From DAOQTX01 sp035340715 (GTDB lineage Bacteria > Bacteroidota > Bacteroidia > AKYH767-A > OLB10), in contig DAOQTX010000012.1 of assembly GCA_035340715.1 (NCBI GenBank), positions 1 to 54,824 of the forward strand: a stretch of 54,824 nucleotides of DNA, given 5' to 3'. The notes beneath the pieces were generated by a model. The model was given only the letters and a program-made list of their open reading frames with translations, did not search any database and was not told the DNA's origin. Made by a program: the position numbers and the translations under genes. Below are positions 1-9,254 of this stretch, piece after piece. Position 1 is the stretch's first letter; every line of letters begins with the position of its first letter.

Positions 1-1
1 A

Positions 2-646
2 GCGCCTTGGGGCAGTGCCAGTATATTGCTGATATCTTACGGTTACATTCAAATGTTGGGAAAAACCGGATTGCGTGCAGCAACCGAAACCGCTATACTT
101 AATGCCAATTACATCGCTTCAAAACTCGAAGCTCATTATCCAATACTCTATAAAGGAAAGCAAAGCAGAGTAGCTCACGAAATGATCATTGACTGTAGAG
201 CATTTAAACAAAGTGCTGGACTTGAAGTGGCCGATTTGGCCAAGCGATTGATGGATTATGGTTTTCATGCTCCAACGGTTTCGTTTCCGGTAGCCGGCAC
301 TTTAATGATAGAGCCAACCGAAAGTGAAAACAAAGCCGAGCTCGATCGCTTTTGTGAAGCCATGATTGCCATACGTGAAGAAATCAAAAATATTGAAACG
401 GGTGTGTGGAGCCGAAATGACAATCCTCTGATAAATGCACCTCATACATTGGCCGAACTTACAGCCGATGAATGGACCCATGCCTACAACCGCCAACAAG
501 CCGCCTGGCCATGCCATTATTTGACCCAAAATAAATTTTGGCCTTCGGTAAAACGTGTGGACAATGCCTATGGTGATCGCAATTTAGTATGCTCATGCAA
601 TGATATCAGTACCTACGAACATTCTGATGAAGTGGTAGGGGCTTAA
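2..646 (+). CDS. gcvP: Glycine dehydrogenase (decarboxylating), P protein, C-terminal part
   Basis: The frame is open from base 2, so this is the C-terminal ~214 residues of a protein of about 950 residues. It starts in the conserved APWGSAS segment and ends with the family's EPTESE..ELDRF and YNRQQAAWP-type motifs. P protein is the PLP-dependent decarboxylase of the glycine cleavage system; the PLP lysine region lies upstream, outside the window. The ATG at base 26 is internal and not the true start. The gene ends in front of a clear hairpin terminator. The assignment is firm; only the missing N-terminus limits it. Confidence 0.95.
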   Translation, partial: APWGSASILLISYGYIQMLGKTGLRAATETAILNANYIASKLEAHYPILYKGKQSRVAHEMIIDCRAFKQSAGLEVADLAKRLMDYGFHAPTVSFPVAGTLMIEPTESENKAELDRFCEAMIAIREEIKNIETGVWSRNDNPLINAPHTLAELTADEWTHAYNRQQAAWPCHYLTQNKFWPSVKRVDNAYGDRNLVCSCNDISTYEHSDEVVGA

Positions 647-717
647 AGTTTTGAACCAATGTGAGGCTGGAAATACAATGTTTTTTTTTGATATTTTCAA
701 TAAGGTATTATTGATAT

Positions 718-750
718 AAGCCATCCCATAAGGATGGCTTTTGTGTATTT
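718..750 (+). terminator. Hairpin terminator after gcvP
   Basis: There is a perfect 9-bp stem (718-726 with 732-740) around a 5-base loop, followed by a T-rich run. It lies 72 bases after the gcvP stop and closes that transcript. Confidence 0.75.
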
Positions 751-760
751 TCCCTTTACT

Positions 761-792
761 AGTAAATTGCTACGCTAGCGCTCGCAATGACG
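761..792 (-). repeat. REP-like inverted repeat, copy 1
   Basis: Read on the minus strand this begins GCGTCATTGCGAGCG and ends with AGCAAT, so ATTGC and GCAAT form the outer arms of an inverted repeat. This resembles the short intergenic TCATTGCGAGG..GAAGCAATCT palindromes scattered in many bacterial genomes. A second element with the same outer arms, in the opposite orientation, lies at 3787-3836. The family name is by resemblance; copy number in the genome cannot be judged here. Confidence 0.55.
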
Positions 793-867
793 CTTTGGTT
801 TTGTGTTGGTGTGCTTTTGTATTATACGTTAAAGTAGAACAGAACTAAATCTATTTATCTTTACTTT

Positions 868-2268
868 ATGAAGAACCGCATCCTTGCATTTTTCTTTTTG
901 TGTATTGTGGCATTTGTTTTTGGCAAAGAGTATGCTAATCACATAACCAAGAATGTTCGCAACACCATCACCTACAATGTGGGTGCTGCGCCCTCACTCA
1001 GCGCCCCCCACTCCGGCATCTGGCTGCAAAACTCACACGGTGCAATGGTTGTAAGCAATAGCATTAGCAACGATGCACCCGCTACCGGACTAACCGACTT
1101 CAGGGGCATTGATGTGGTGAGCAGTACTTCTTGCCAGATTAATTGTAATGTGATTGACAAAATCAGCCGCGCAGTTTATTTTACCGGTGATTGTAATTTT
1201 ACCAAGATGCGCCTCAATGAATTTAAAAATTACGAACATGCCATAGAACTTTTTGATAACAATACCCTCCTTTCTGAGCAGGGAGAAATTGACCCTGCCA
1301 CCAATCTGTATATGGCTTATGATAATGAATGGACAGATGGAACTAGTTCGGTATATAGAACTTTTAGGAATTCGGTCATTCAACCAACATTATTTAACTG
1401 GTATTATGACGGAGCACCCAATCATGATCCCACCCCTACAAATACGGTTAACCCGAACTCATTAAATGTAATTAATTGTACTTGTAGCTGTACCACGGCC
1501 AACCGCGAAACCGAAAGGGGAGAAACCATGCTGCGTTTGATAAACGATTCCATACTTTTTGAAGAAAATCCTGAAGAAGTTGCATACACTGCCAAACTGA
1601 GTGTGTTCAATGCCATGCAGGCCGACAGCGCCATTATTTATCAAAACAAGGCTGATGATTATTTATATGAAGGATTTTATACAGCAATGAAAAACGGCAA
1701 TATGGGTTTGCTCGATACCGTAAAGGCGCTTTCGGCCGACAGCACTACGATTCAGGCAGCCCTTGCACTGAATGCCGCCATATACGATACCAACTTTGTG
1801 GAAACATGGCTCAAAACAGTGAATTATATATATCTGGGCAGCGTTGCCAGTGGTGTAAGCATAAGTAGCGCGGACAGCGCACTGCTTAATTACATTTCTG
1901 ATTTGCCGTTAAAAGAAACCGGCCCTGCCAAATTTATGGCTGCTGCTCTATTGGGAAAGGAAGTACATGAAGAGCCGTCAATGGCAGCTTTAAGAAATTC
2001 GGGCGTCATTAACAGTAAGGATATTCCAAAAAAAACAGACGAGAAAATAATTCCTGTTGTTTTTCCTAACCCTGCGATAAGCCGGGTTTATATTACCGGT
2101 GCCAGCATAACTCTGCTGGAAATTCATGATGCTTACGGGCGTATATGCTTGAGTAAACGTAATGTTCAAAATGCAGATATTGAGAAACTCAGCAGTGGAT
2201 TTTATACCATCACCTTATGGGAAGGAAATAAAATTTTGCATAAAGAAAAATTGGCGATAATCAGGTAA
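868..2268 (+). CDS. Secreted beta-helix-type protein with T9SS sorting domain
   Basis: The 466-residue product starts with a signal peptide (about residues 1-20, ending near VFGKEYA). The next ~110 residues look like coils of a right-handed beta-helix (repeated short N/S/G-rich strands such as GIWLQNSHGAMVV and NCNVIDKIS). A cysteine-rich CTCSC stretch and a helical region follow. The last ~70 residues are a type A T9SS sorting domain (FPNPAISRVYITG, then YGRI and SGFYTITLWEG). It is therefore expected to be exported and attached outside the outer membrane. The helix begins abruptly after the signal peptide, as if an N-terminal part were lost. A TATCTTTA promoter-like box at 856-863 sits just before the ATG. 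Biochemical function is unknown. Confidence 0.75.
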   Translation: MKNRILAFFFLCIVAFVFGKEYANHITKNVRNTITYNVGAAPSLSAPHSGIWLQNSHGAMVVSNSISNDAPATGLTDFRGIDVVSSTSCQINCNVIDKISRAVYFTGDCNFTKMRLNEFKNYEHAIELFDNNTLLSEQGEIDPATNLYMAYDNEWTDGTSSVYRTFRNSVIQPTLFNWYYDGAPNHDPTPTNTVNPNSLNVINCTCSCTTANRETERGETMLRLINDSILFEENPEEVAYTAKLSVFNAMQADSAIIYQNKADDYLYEGFYTAMKNGNMGLLDTVKALSADSTTIQAALALNAAIYDTNFVETWLKTVNYIYLGSVASGVSISSADSALLNYISDLPLKETGPAKFMAAALLGKEVHEEPSMAALRNSGVINSKDIPKKTDEKIIPVVFPNPAISRVYITGASITLLEIHDAYGRICLSKRNVQNADIEKLSSGFYTITLWEGNKILHKEKLAIIR

Positions 2269-2278
2269 GCAGATAATA

Positions 2279-3757
2279 ATGATAATACGTAAAATTATTT
2301 TTATTGCTTTTAGTCTGATTTGCCTTGATGCATATTCTCAAAATGAAAATTTAAATTGGACGTTTGGAGATTCTGCTGGAGTTTATTTTCAGAACTTAAA
2401 TAATGCATTGCCGGCAATAAGTAGTTTAAGAAGTCGGGGTAGCTGCGCATCGGTTTCTGATTCAAGCGGCAATTTAGTACTGTATGCCAATACCAGGGCA
2501 ACTGTAGCCGGAAGAACCACATTTATCTGGAATGCAAATAATTTATTAATTAAAAATGGTACCGACATAGTTGGACAAGGCTGGTACCACGAGATAGTCA
2601 TCGTACCTTTTCCGGGCAACGACAGCTTGTTTTATGTTTTCAGCATAGGTGTTACCGGACCCTATTTGGGTTTGTATTATTCAATAGCGGATATAAAAAA
2701 CGATACCATTATCCAGAAAAACATCCAACTTCTTTCTATAGCTCAAGATGATTGTATAAGTGCGGTAAAGCATGGTAATGGACGGGACTGGTGGATAGTA
2801 GGAAGAAATATTGTGCAAGCACAATGGAATAATCAATATTATAAATTTCTTGTAACTCCTGGTGGAGTTGCAGGACCCTATTATCAGAGTATTGGTGATA
2901 CTAATTACTCGAATACTGGTCGAATTTCTTTTTCTCCCTCGGGAGATACATTATTATACACTGATGGAGGAGACATTATACAATATTTTAGATTTGACCG
3001 TTGTTCGGGTATTATGTCAAATCCGGTAACAATAAGACCACCTGCTACAATTTACAGCGAATGGACCTGGAGCAATGAGTTTTCTCCAAATGGGAGATAT
3101 ATTTACACCAGCACCAGCAAAGATACCACGCAGTTGTTTCAGTACGATTTACAATCGCCCAACCCGCTGGCAAGCCGGGTTACCTTGTATCAAAGCGTTT
3201 TCCCAGAATATGCCGGAGGCGATGTAAAACGCGGCCCGGATGGGAAAATTTATTTTAGCATTGCATACAATAATGGTGTAAATTTTAATTACCCTTACCC
3301 CGATAGTGTGTATAACAATTACAATATGTATTTGTCTGTCATCAACGCTCCGGACAGTGCAGGTGCTTCCTGCAATTTTCAGCCCTACTCGTTTTACCTG
3401 GGTGGCAAGCGTACGTACTACGGTCTGCCCAACAACCCCGATTATCACCTGGGTCCAAAGATGGGCAGCGGCTGCGATACGCTGCTTGCCATCAATGAAC
3501 ATTCGCAGAACATTGTTATCAGCAACTTGTTTCCCAATCCCAACAACGGGGAGTTTAGCATCAATTACTTTTTGCCCAATGCCCAAAGCGGAAAGCTTGC
3601 TATATTTAACCTGCAGGGGCAAATACTGTATGAAATGAAACTGCCGCGTTATACATATATGCAAAACATCAACATCAAAAACCTCGCTGCGGGTATTTAT
3701 GCTTTAAGAATACAAAGCGGTGATAAATCATTGGTGAATAAATTTGTAGTACAATAA
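2279..3757 (+). CDS. Secreted beta-propeller-like protein with T9SS sorting domain
   Basis: The 492-residue product has a signal peptide (MIIRKIIFIAFSLICLDAYSQ, cleavage near residue 21). A body starting LNWTFGDSAGVYFQNL follows; this is a common opening of Bacteroidota secreted proteins built of propeller-like repeats (FSPSGDTLLYTDGG, FSPNGRYIYTSTS, RGPDGKIYFSI). The C-terminal ~80 residues are a T9SS sorting domain (LFPNPNNGEFSI, LAAGIYALRI). It begins 10 bases after the preceding T9SS gene, so the two are probably co-transcribed. Base composition changes inside the gene: AT-rich up to about 3.06 kb and clearly GC-richer from about 3.13 to 3.6 kb. Ligand and role are unknown. Confidence 0.8.
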   Translation: MIIRKIIFIAFSLICLDAYSQNENLNWTFGDSAGVYFQNLNNALPAISSLRSRGSCASVSDSSGNLVLYANTRATVAGRTTFIWNANNLLIKNGTDIVGQGWYHEIVIVPFPGNDSLFYVFSIGVTGPYLGLYYSIADIKNDTIIQKNIQLLSIAQDDCISAVKHGNGRDWWIVGRNIVQAQWNNQYYKFLVTPGGVAGPYYQSIGDTNYSNTGRISFSPSGDTLLYTDGGDIIQYFRFDRCSGIMSNPVTIRPPATIYSEWTWSNEFSPNGRYIYTSTSKDTTQLFQYDLQSPNPLASRVTLYQSVFPEYAGGDVKRGPDGKIYFSIAYNNGVNFNYPYPDSVYNNYNMYLSVINAPDSAGASCNFQPYSFYLGGKRTYYGLPNNPDYHLGPKMGSGCDTLLAINEHSQNIVISNLFPNPNNGEFSINYFLPNAQSGKLAIFNLQGQILYEMKLPRYTYMQNINIKNLAAGIYALRIQSGDKSLVNKFVVQ

Positions 3758-3786
3758 AAAAAGCTCACATATCTTCCGCCTGCTTA

Positions 3787-3836
3787 TCATTGCAAGGAAC
3801 AAAAAGGCTTGCATGCTGCCGGGTGGCAAAGCAATC
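3787..3836 (+). repeat. REP-like inverted repeat, copy 2
   Basis: It reads TCATTGCAAGGAAC at its left end and GGCAAAGCAATCT at its right end, with the same ATTGC/GCAAT outer arms as the element at 761-792 but in the opposite orientation. It lies in the gap between the second T9SS gene and manC. The interior differs from copy 1. Confidence 0.5.
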
Positions 3837-3895
3837 TTTTTTGTTCACTGCATCCGATTGAAGGATTGGAATTTTATTTTCTTTGTTTGAATAAA

Positions 3896-4975
3896 TCAAA
3901 TAAATTTTTCACCCATCTTGAGCTTAACATCGTTCACAAATTGGCGAATCTGTTGTTCGTCTTCTTTTTTACAGATGAGCAAAACATCTTTGGTATCAAT
4001 TACGATATAATCTTTCAGCCCTTGAAGAACAGCTAGTTTGCCATGTTTCACATTCACAATATTGTTTTCACTATTGTAAAGCAAAACACTTTTTCCAACT
4101 ACAGCATTTTTTTTATCGTCATGCGGTACATGCTCGTATAATGATCCCCAAGTGCCTAAATCGCTCCAACCGAAATCGGCACCCAATACAAAAACATTTT
4201 CTGCTTTTTCCATTATTCCAAAGTCGATGGAAATATTGGTACAATGCTCGTAAGTTTTTTTGATAAAAGAATTTTCTTCATCTGTACCGTAAACCGATGG
4301 ATTGCTCATGAATAAATTGTAGATATCGGGCAAATGCTGTTTAAGGGCATTCATAATGCTATTAATATTCCAAATAAAAATTCCGGCATTCCATAAAAAG
4401 TCTCCGCTTTTTAGAAAAAACTTTGCCATTTCGAGATTTGGCTTTTCGGTAAACGTTTTTACTTTTTTTATTTCATCTTTTTTCTTTTGGTCAATAAACT
4501 GAATGTAACCATAACCGGTATCGGGGCGGCTGGGTTGAATGCCTAGTGTGACCAAATGATCGCCTTCTTTTGTAAAGGATAAGCATTGATTAATGCAATC
4601 AACAAAAATATCTTCTTGCAAAATAATATGGTCGCTTGGAGCTACGACAATATTGGCATCGGGATTTATACTTTTTATTTTAAACGAAGCATAGGCTATG
4701 CACGGAGCGGTATTGCGTCTTTCGGGTTCGCACAGTATTTGTTCGGGTTTAATGTCTTCGAGTTGTTTCAGTATTAAATCCTTATACAACTCATTGGTGA
4801 CGATGTAAATATTTTCAGTCGGGCATATTTTTTTAAAACGGGCAAAGGTTTGTTGAATCAAGGTTTTGCCGGTTCCGAGTATATCTAAAAATTGTTTCGG
4901 ATAATCGTTTCTGCTTACAGGCCAAAAACGGCTTCCAATACCACCGGCCATGATTACACAATAGTTATTTTTCAT
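3896..4975 (-). CDS. manC: Mannose-1-phosphate guanylyltransferase
   Basis: Makes GDP-mannose from mannose 1-phosphate and GTP, a precursor for polysaccharide, O-antigen and GDP-fucose. The N-terminus carries the nucleotidyltransferase signature MAGGIGSRFWPVSR..PKQFL (about residues 9-29). EPERRNTAPCIAYA and VVAPSDH follow, and then FTEKP, a lysine region typical of the family. At 359 residues it is the short form, lacking the C-terminal phosphomannose isomerase domain of the bifunctional enzymes. It stands alone between a T9SS gene (convergent) and an aminotransferase (upstream, same strand, 58 bases away). The family is certain; sugar specificity is inferred. Confidence 0.92.
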   Translation of the reverse strand: MKNNYCVIMAGGIGSRFWPVSRNDYPKQFLDILGTGKTLIQQTFARFKKICPTENIYIVTNELYKDLILKQLEDIKPEQILCEPERRNTAPCIAYASFKIKSINPDANIVVAPSDHIILQEDIFVDCINQCLSFTKEGDHLVTLGIQPSRPDTGYGYIQFIDQKKKDEIKKVKTFTEKPNLEMAKFFLKSGDFLWNAGIFIWNINSIMNALKQHLPDIYNLFMSNPSVYGTDEENSFIKKTYEHCTNISIDFGIMEKAENVFVLGADFGWSDLGTWGSLYEHVPHDDKKNAVVGKSVLLYNSENNIVNVKHGKLAVLQGLKDYIVIDTKDVLLICKKEDEQQIRQFVNDVKLKMGEKFI

Positions 4976-5033
4976 TTATTTAATTCTAAGGGTAAAAAAA
5001 TTTCAGCAATTCGTACATGAATTTGCGCAATGA

Positions 5034-6320
5034 TCATGAAAGAGAATCGAGAGCGTCTTTTAATTGGCCAACAATTTCAGAAACCTCATCGCTGCGGCAG
5101 GTGCCTACTGATAGTCGATACCAGGTTGAGGAAGGATCGGCTCCAAAAGCATAAAAGGGTACCAATGCTATCTTAGCTTCGTTCAGCAAAAAGGTAGTGA
5201 TGTCGCTTGTTTTTGCCAACTCCTTTCCATCTTTTGTTTTGCGTCCTTTAATATTTATTTGAACGGTTAAATACAATGCCGCTTGAGGTTCAATAGCGTT
5301 TACCGTATAGCCTTGGTTTTTAAGATCCATTATTCCATTGTAGAATGCTCTCAGTCTTTTTTCAATTCGGGTTTTAAAATTATTTAAGTACTCCTGTACA
5401 TCGTTTGTTGTATTAAAAAAATCGGCAACAGCCATCTGTTCCGCCTTGGGCGACCATGCTCCTACATGAGTAAGTATGGCTCTTATTTTATTGATCAGTT
5501 TTGCCGGCCCATACGACCAACCTACGCGCACTCCGGTAGCCGCCAAAGATTTTGAAATACCATCAATAAATATGGTATAGTCTTTTAGCTCCGGTTTAAT
5601 CAAAACCGGATTGTAGTGTTTGTATTTTCCGTAGGTCAATTCCCAGTATATGCTGTCGTAAATCAAATACAATGGTTTTATTCCGGGAGCTCTTCTCTGA
5701 TTTTCTTCAACAATCAACTCGCAAATTTCTTTGAGTTGTTCGTAACCAAAAACAGTTCCGGTAGGGTTTAATGGACTGCACAGTGCCAGAACACTGGCAT
5801 TGGATAAATGCGGTCTGAGATCATCGGCCGTGGGCATAAAATTATTTTCAGCATTGGTTTCAACGCTGATGGCTTCGGCACCCATGATGTGACAATAGTG
5901 ATTGTTGTTCCACGATGGCACCGGAAAAACCACTTTGTCGCCCGGATCGCAAATGGCCATATAGGAAGCAAAAATCAAAGGTCTTGCACCGGCAGCTACA
6001 ACAATTTCTTCCGGGCTATAATTCAGCTTTTCTTTTGTAGCCAAATATGCCGAAACTGCTTTTCTCAATTCGGGCATACCGCTCGCCATAGGGTAATTGG
6101 TATGATGTTGTGTATAATGCTGAACGATAGACTGAGTGAGCGATTCGGGTATGGGAAAAATATCGGGATTAAAGTCTCCGATGGTCAAATTAAAAATCTT
6201 CTCACCTTGCTTTATTTTTTCATTCACTTCATTTGAAATACGAATGATTTCCGACCCTATGATGTTTTCTGTCATGTTTGAAAGCAACAGGTCGGTTTTT
6301 TGTATGGTAGTTACTGTCAT
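5034..6320 (-). CDS. PLP-dependent aminotransferase, class I/II
   Basis: A 428-residue fold-type I aminotransferase. Visible motifs are the N-terminal LTIGDFNPDIFPIP region, CSPLNPTGTVF (substrate/PLP contact), YDSIYW, and the Schiff-base lysine in FIDGISKSLAATGVRVGW (about K257). The C-terminal YRLSVGTC supplies the carboxylate-binding arginine. Cytosolic. The amino-acid substrate cannot be read from sequence; aspartate or aromatic amino acids are possible. It has its own TACCTTTG promoter box at 6349-6356. Confidence 0.85.
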   Translation of the reverse strand: MTVTTIQKTDLLLSNMTENIIGSEIIRISNEVNEKIKQGEKIFNLTIGDFNPDIFPIPESLTQSIVQHYTQHHTNYPMASGMPELRKAVSAYLATKEKLNYSPEEIVVAAGARPLIFASYMAICDPGDKVVFPVPSWNNNHYCHIMGAEAISVETNAENNFMPTADDLRPHLSNASVLALCSPLNPTGTVFGYEQLKEICELIVEENQRRAPGIKPLYLIYDSIYWELTYGKYKHYNPVLIKPELKDYTIFIDGISKSLAATGVRVGWSYGPAKLINKIRAILTHVGAWSPKAEQMAVADFFNTTNDVQEYLNNFKTRIEKRLRAFYNGIMDLKNQGYTVNAIEPQAALYLTVQINIKGRKTKDGKELAKTSDITTFLLNEAKIALVPFYAFGADPSSTWYRLSVGTCRSDEVSEIVGQLKDALDSLS

Positions 6321-6348
6321 TTTTTTCTGCCGAGGTTTCTTTGAATTA

Positions 6349-6356
6349 CAAAGGTA
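6349..6356 (-). promoter_or_regulatory. Bacteroidota -7 box (TACCTTTG) for the aminotransferase
   Basis: Exact match to the TAnnTTTG consensus of the Bacteroidota housekeeping sigma factor, 28 bases before the ATG. No TTG -33 element is seen at the usual spacing. Confidence 0.6.
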
Positions 6357-6396
6357 CGTTTTAGCCTGCTAAAAAAGAACTCCAAATGCAAAGGGT

Positions 6397-7044
6397 TTAA
6401 ACAGCTTTTCGCAACGAATACTCTTGCGAAATAGGTTTAACCATCATCAAACGACTCAGTAGATAAATATCTTTGGTAAAAAATTCGCGGCACTCAATAT
6501 TTTTCTTAAGAACTTTTCTCTTGATAAAAATTCTGCCGGTATTGATTTTAAATTTACTGTTGTATTGTAATCGTTCAAGATAGTACCAACCGCGCTTTGG
6601 TTTATCATAGGCCATCAACACCTTGTGTAGATTGAAATTATTGCAACTGGTAGAGGAAGGATCTTCAATAAAATGAGCTAAGGCATGTACCAATGGTTTT
6701 GGAAAAATGTTTTCTCCCAAAAAATATTTCATATGTCTTCGGTATTCTTTTTTCCAATGTAAGCCATGTGGATGAGCAACACGCGGATATTTTTTCCAGG
6801 TAGAGATATGTGCTATTTCGTGAATGAGTGTAATTAAAAAAGAGTAGCGATTCAAATCTTCGTTTACTGTAATCTTATATTTTTTTAGTTCACTATCGTT
6901 GCTGCTGTCTCCATATTTGCTCGATCGGCTAGGAGCCACAACAAATTCAACATTATAATACACTAAAAGATTAATGCAACGTGTAATAGATTTTTGAGGA
7001 ATAAAATGATGGAGAACTTTTTTAAGTTCGTTTCGATACGACAT
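6397..7044 (-). CDS. SprT-like zinc metalloprotease domain protein
   Basis: A 215-residue protein with the zinc site HEIAH (about residues 75-79) and a later HGLHWKKEY segment whose histidine (about H96) is the likely third ligand. This is the pattern of the SprT/Spartan family. In eukaryotes Spartan cleaves DNA-protein crosslinks; the role of bacterial SprT-like proteins is not well established. There is no signal peptide, so it should be cytosolic. It stands alone with an 84-base gap to feoB (same strand, upstream). The family call is good; the function is open. Confidence 0.8.
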   Translation of the reverse strand: MSYRNELKKVLHHFIPQKSITRCINLLVYYNVEFVVAPSRSSKYGDSSNDSELKKYKITVNEDLNRYSFLITLIHEIAHISTWKKYPRVAHPHGLHWKKEYRRHMKYFLGENIFPKPLVHALAHFIEDPSSTSCNNFNLHKVLMAYDKPKRGWYYLERLQYNSKFKINTGRIFIKRKVLKKNIECREFFTKDIYLLSRLMMVKPISQEYSLRKAV

Positions 7045-7128
7045 AAGAATGAAAGTTTAGGTTTTACAAAAAGGGTTGGGCTTAATCACCAACCGTCACA
7101 CCGAAATATAGTTCTTTTGGAAGGAAAT

Positions 7129-9231
7129 TCAAGAGAAAACCGAAAAAATAATATAGCTGGCCAAATATGCAGCTAAACCCATGAAAATGAATTGAATAAG
7201 CGGCCATTTCCAGGATCCGGTTTCTTTTTTTACCACTGCAAGAGTACTCATACATTGTAGTGCGAAAGCATAGAAAAAAATAAGAGAAAGTGCCACAGGA
7301 AGGCTAAAAAATGGCTCTCCGGTGTCAGGATTTACGGCTAAACTCATTTTTTTCCGTACCGTTAGTAAGTCATTGGATTGATTTCCAACACTATATAATG
7401 TTGCCATGGTTCCAACAAAGACTTCTCGCGCAGCAAATGACGTTAATAAGGCAATTCCAATTTTCCAATCAAACCCCAGCGGTTTGATTATTGGTTCAAT
7501 GCTTTTTCCAAGCATGCCGGCAAAACTATTTTCGAGCTTTTCTGCAGTTCTAGCGTTGATCAAATTTTCTTCATGTGCATCAACCTGCGACAACATGATT
7601 TCATATTTCTGATCTATTTCTTCGAACACCCCGGGCAAACTAAAACTGGATAAAGCCCAAAGAACTATTGAGATGGCCACAATTACTTTTCCGGCTTCGA
7701 GGATAAAAACTTTGATCTTATCGAAGATATTAATGAACACCGATGACCAACGAGGCAAACGATAGATAGGCATTTCCATTACAAAAATTCCTCGTTCTGT
7801 ACTTTTCAAAACTTTTTTCAAAACATAAGCAGCAATCAAAGCTGCCAATACTCCTACTACATATAATGAGAACAAAACGAGTCCGTGTAGATTGATAAAT
7901 CCGGCCACAAAAATATTGGGGATCACCAAAGTGATTAACAAAGTATAAACCGGCAAACGTGCTGAGCAACTCATAAATGGCGCTACCAAAATGGTGATCA
8001 AACGTTCTTTGTTTCCTGGCACAGTCCGTGCCGATAATATAGCCGGAACAGCACAGGCCGCAGCTGAAGCAAGTGGAATCACCGATCGTCCATTGATACC
8101 AAATCGTTTCACCAATTTATCCATAATAAAACTCACTCTTGCCATATAGCCGGTATCCTCCAACAAGGCAATAAAAAACAAGAGCAAAACAATTTGAGGA
8201 ATAAATATGAGTACTCCGGTTAATCCTGCCAGAACTCCATTGACCAATAAATCGTTTATGATACCCGTAGGCAACAAACCGGAAATTTGATTGCTTGCCC
8301 ACAACATTCCGGACTCAAACCACTCGGTAGGGAATTGAGCCAAATAGAACACACTTTGAAACACAGCAAAGAGAATGAATACAAACACTGCAAAGCCCCA
8401 AACTTTATGCGTTAAAATTTTATCGGCTTTCTTCGTAAAATTTTCGAGCGGAGCCGTTCTATTATTACTGGTATTCAGAAAAACCGGAAGCAGATCATTT
8501 ATTTTCTTGTAGCGATGATGGGTTTCATTGATCAACCATTGACTCGATATTTTTTCTTGCGAGTCGTTTTTGTTTTGAGTTAAAATATTTCTGCATTCAA
8601 CATGAAACGCTGCGTAAGCTGTATGTAAACCCAATGTATTTTTTTTCTCTTCGAAATTGCTATCGCAAAAAGTGTTGGTATTTAAAAAAGGAAGCGGTTT
8701 CGCTGCATTGAAATTTTTAATGGCGGATACAATTTTTTCTTTACTGGCAGCTGATCGTGAATTGGCTGATACTACACTTATGCCCAAAGTTTGTGATAGT
8801 CTTTGTTCATCAATAGCGATATTTTTTTGAGCAGCTATATCGGCCATATTCAAAACAAGAATGACTGGAATATTTAAGTCACAAATTTGAGTACACAAAA
8901 ACAAACTACGTTTTAGTTGAACGCTATCGGCTATAAACAAAACGACATCAGGATATTCTTCTGAATTTTCGTTAAGTAAAAAATCGCTGGTAATTTCTTC
9001 TTCGGGCGTTTTGGGGTTGATGCTATAGGTGCCGGGCAAATCAATGAGTTCACAAAATTGATTTCCCGAAGGATGTGCTATTGCAAAACTTCCGGTCTTT
9101 TTATCGATGGTTACACCCGGGAAGTTTGAAGTTTTTTGGTTTAATCCGGTGAGTAAATTAAAGAGCGTGGATTTTCCACTGTTGGGATTTCCAACCAGTG
9201 CCACTTTTAAACGTTTGTTAATAAAAATCAT
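7129..9231 (-). CDS. feoB: Ferrous iron transport protein B (FeoB)
   Basis: A 700-residue inner-membrane Fe(II) importer. The N-terminal G domain shows G1 GNPNSGKST (about residues 14-22), G2 (FPGVTIDKKTG), G3 DLPGTYS and G4 NMAD. It is followed by the membrane domain with the duplicated Gate segments (IPLASAAACAVPAILSART and AFALQCMSTLAVV). The APFMSCSARLPVYTLL segment is the conserved cysteine-containing pore motif. Length is normal for the family. feoA lies just upstream on the same strand (23 bases), so the two form the usual feoAB unit. Confidence 0.96.
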   Translation of the reverse strand: MIFINKRLKVALVGNPNSGKSTLFNLLTGLNQKTSNFPGVTIDKKTGSFAIAHPSGNQFCELIDLPGTYSINPKTPEEEITSDFLLNENSEEYPDVVLFIADSVQLKRSLFLCTQICDLNIPVILVLNMADIAAQKNIAIDEQRLSQTLGISVVSANSRSAASKEKIVSAIKNFNAAKPLPFLNTNTFCDSNFEEKKNTLGLHTAYAAFHVECRNILTQNKNDSQEKISSQWLINETHHRYKKINDLLPVFLNTSNNRTAPLENFTKKADKILTHKVWGFAVFVFILFAVFQSVFYLAQFPTEWFESGMLWASNQISGLLPTGIINDLLVNGVLAGLTGVLIFIPQIVLLLFFIALLEDTGYMARVSFIMDKLVKRFGINGRSVIPLASAAACAVPAILSARTVPGNKERLITILVAPFMSCSARLPVYTLLITLVIPNIFVAGFINLHGLVLFSLYVVGVLAALIAAYVLKKVLKSTERGIFVMEMPIYRLPRWSSVFINIFDKIKVFILEAGKVIVAISIVLWALSSFSLPGVFEEIDQKYEIMLSQVDAHEENLINARTAEKLENSFAGMLGKSIEPIIKPLGFDWKIGIALLTSFAAREVFVGTMATLYSVGNQSNDLLTVRKKMSLAVNPDTGEPFFSLPVALSLIFFYAFALQCMSTLAVVKKETGSWKWPLIQFIFMGLAAYLASYIIFSVFS

Positions 9232-9254
9232 TGGATTAAAAACACAAGGCTCGA

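Noticed and set aside
681..690. T9 run after gcvP as a separate terminator
   Set aside because: No stem precedes it; the hairpin at 718-740 is the better terminator.
3149..3664. 171-codon minus-strand ORF inside the second T9SS gene
   Set aside because: It is antisense to propeller and sorting-domain codons that are clearly the real frame; the GC-rich 3' half lacks stops on both strands.
3809..4036. Plus-strand ORF of 75 codons after the second T9SS gene
   Set aside because: It runs through a repeat element and antisense to the manC 3' end, with no recognisable protein features.
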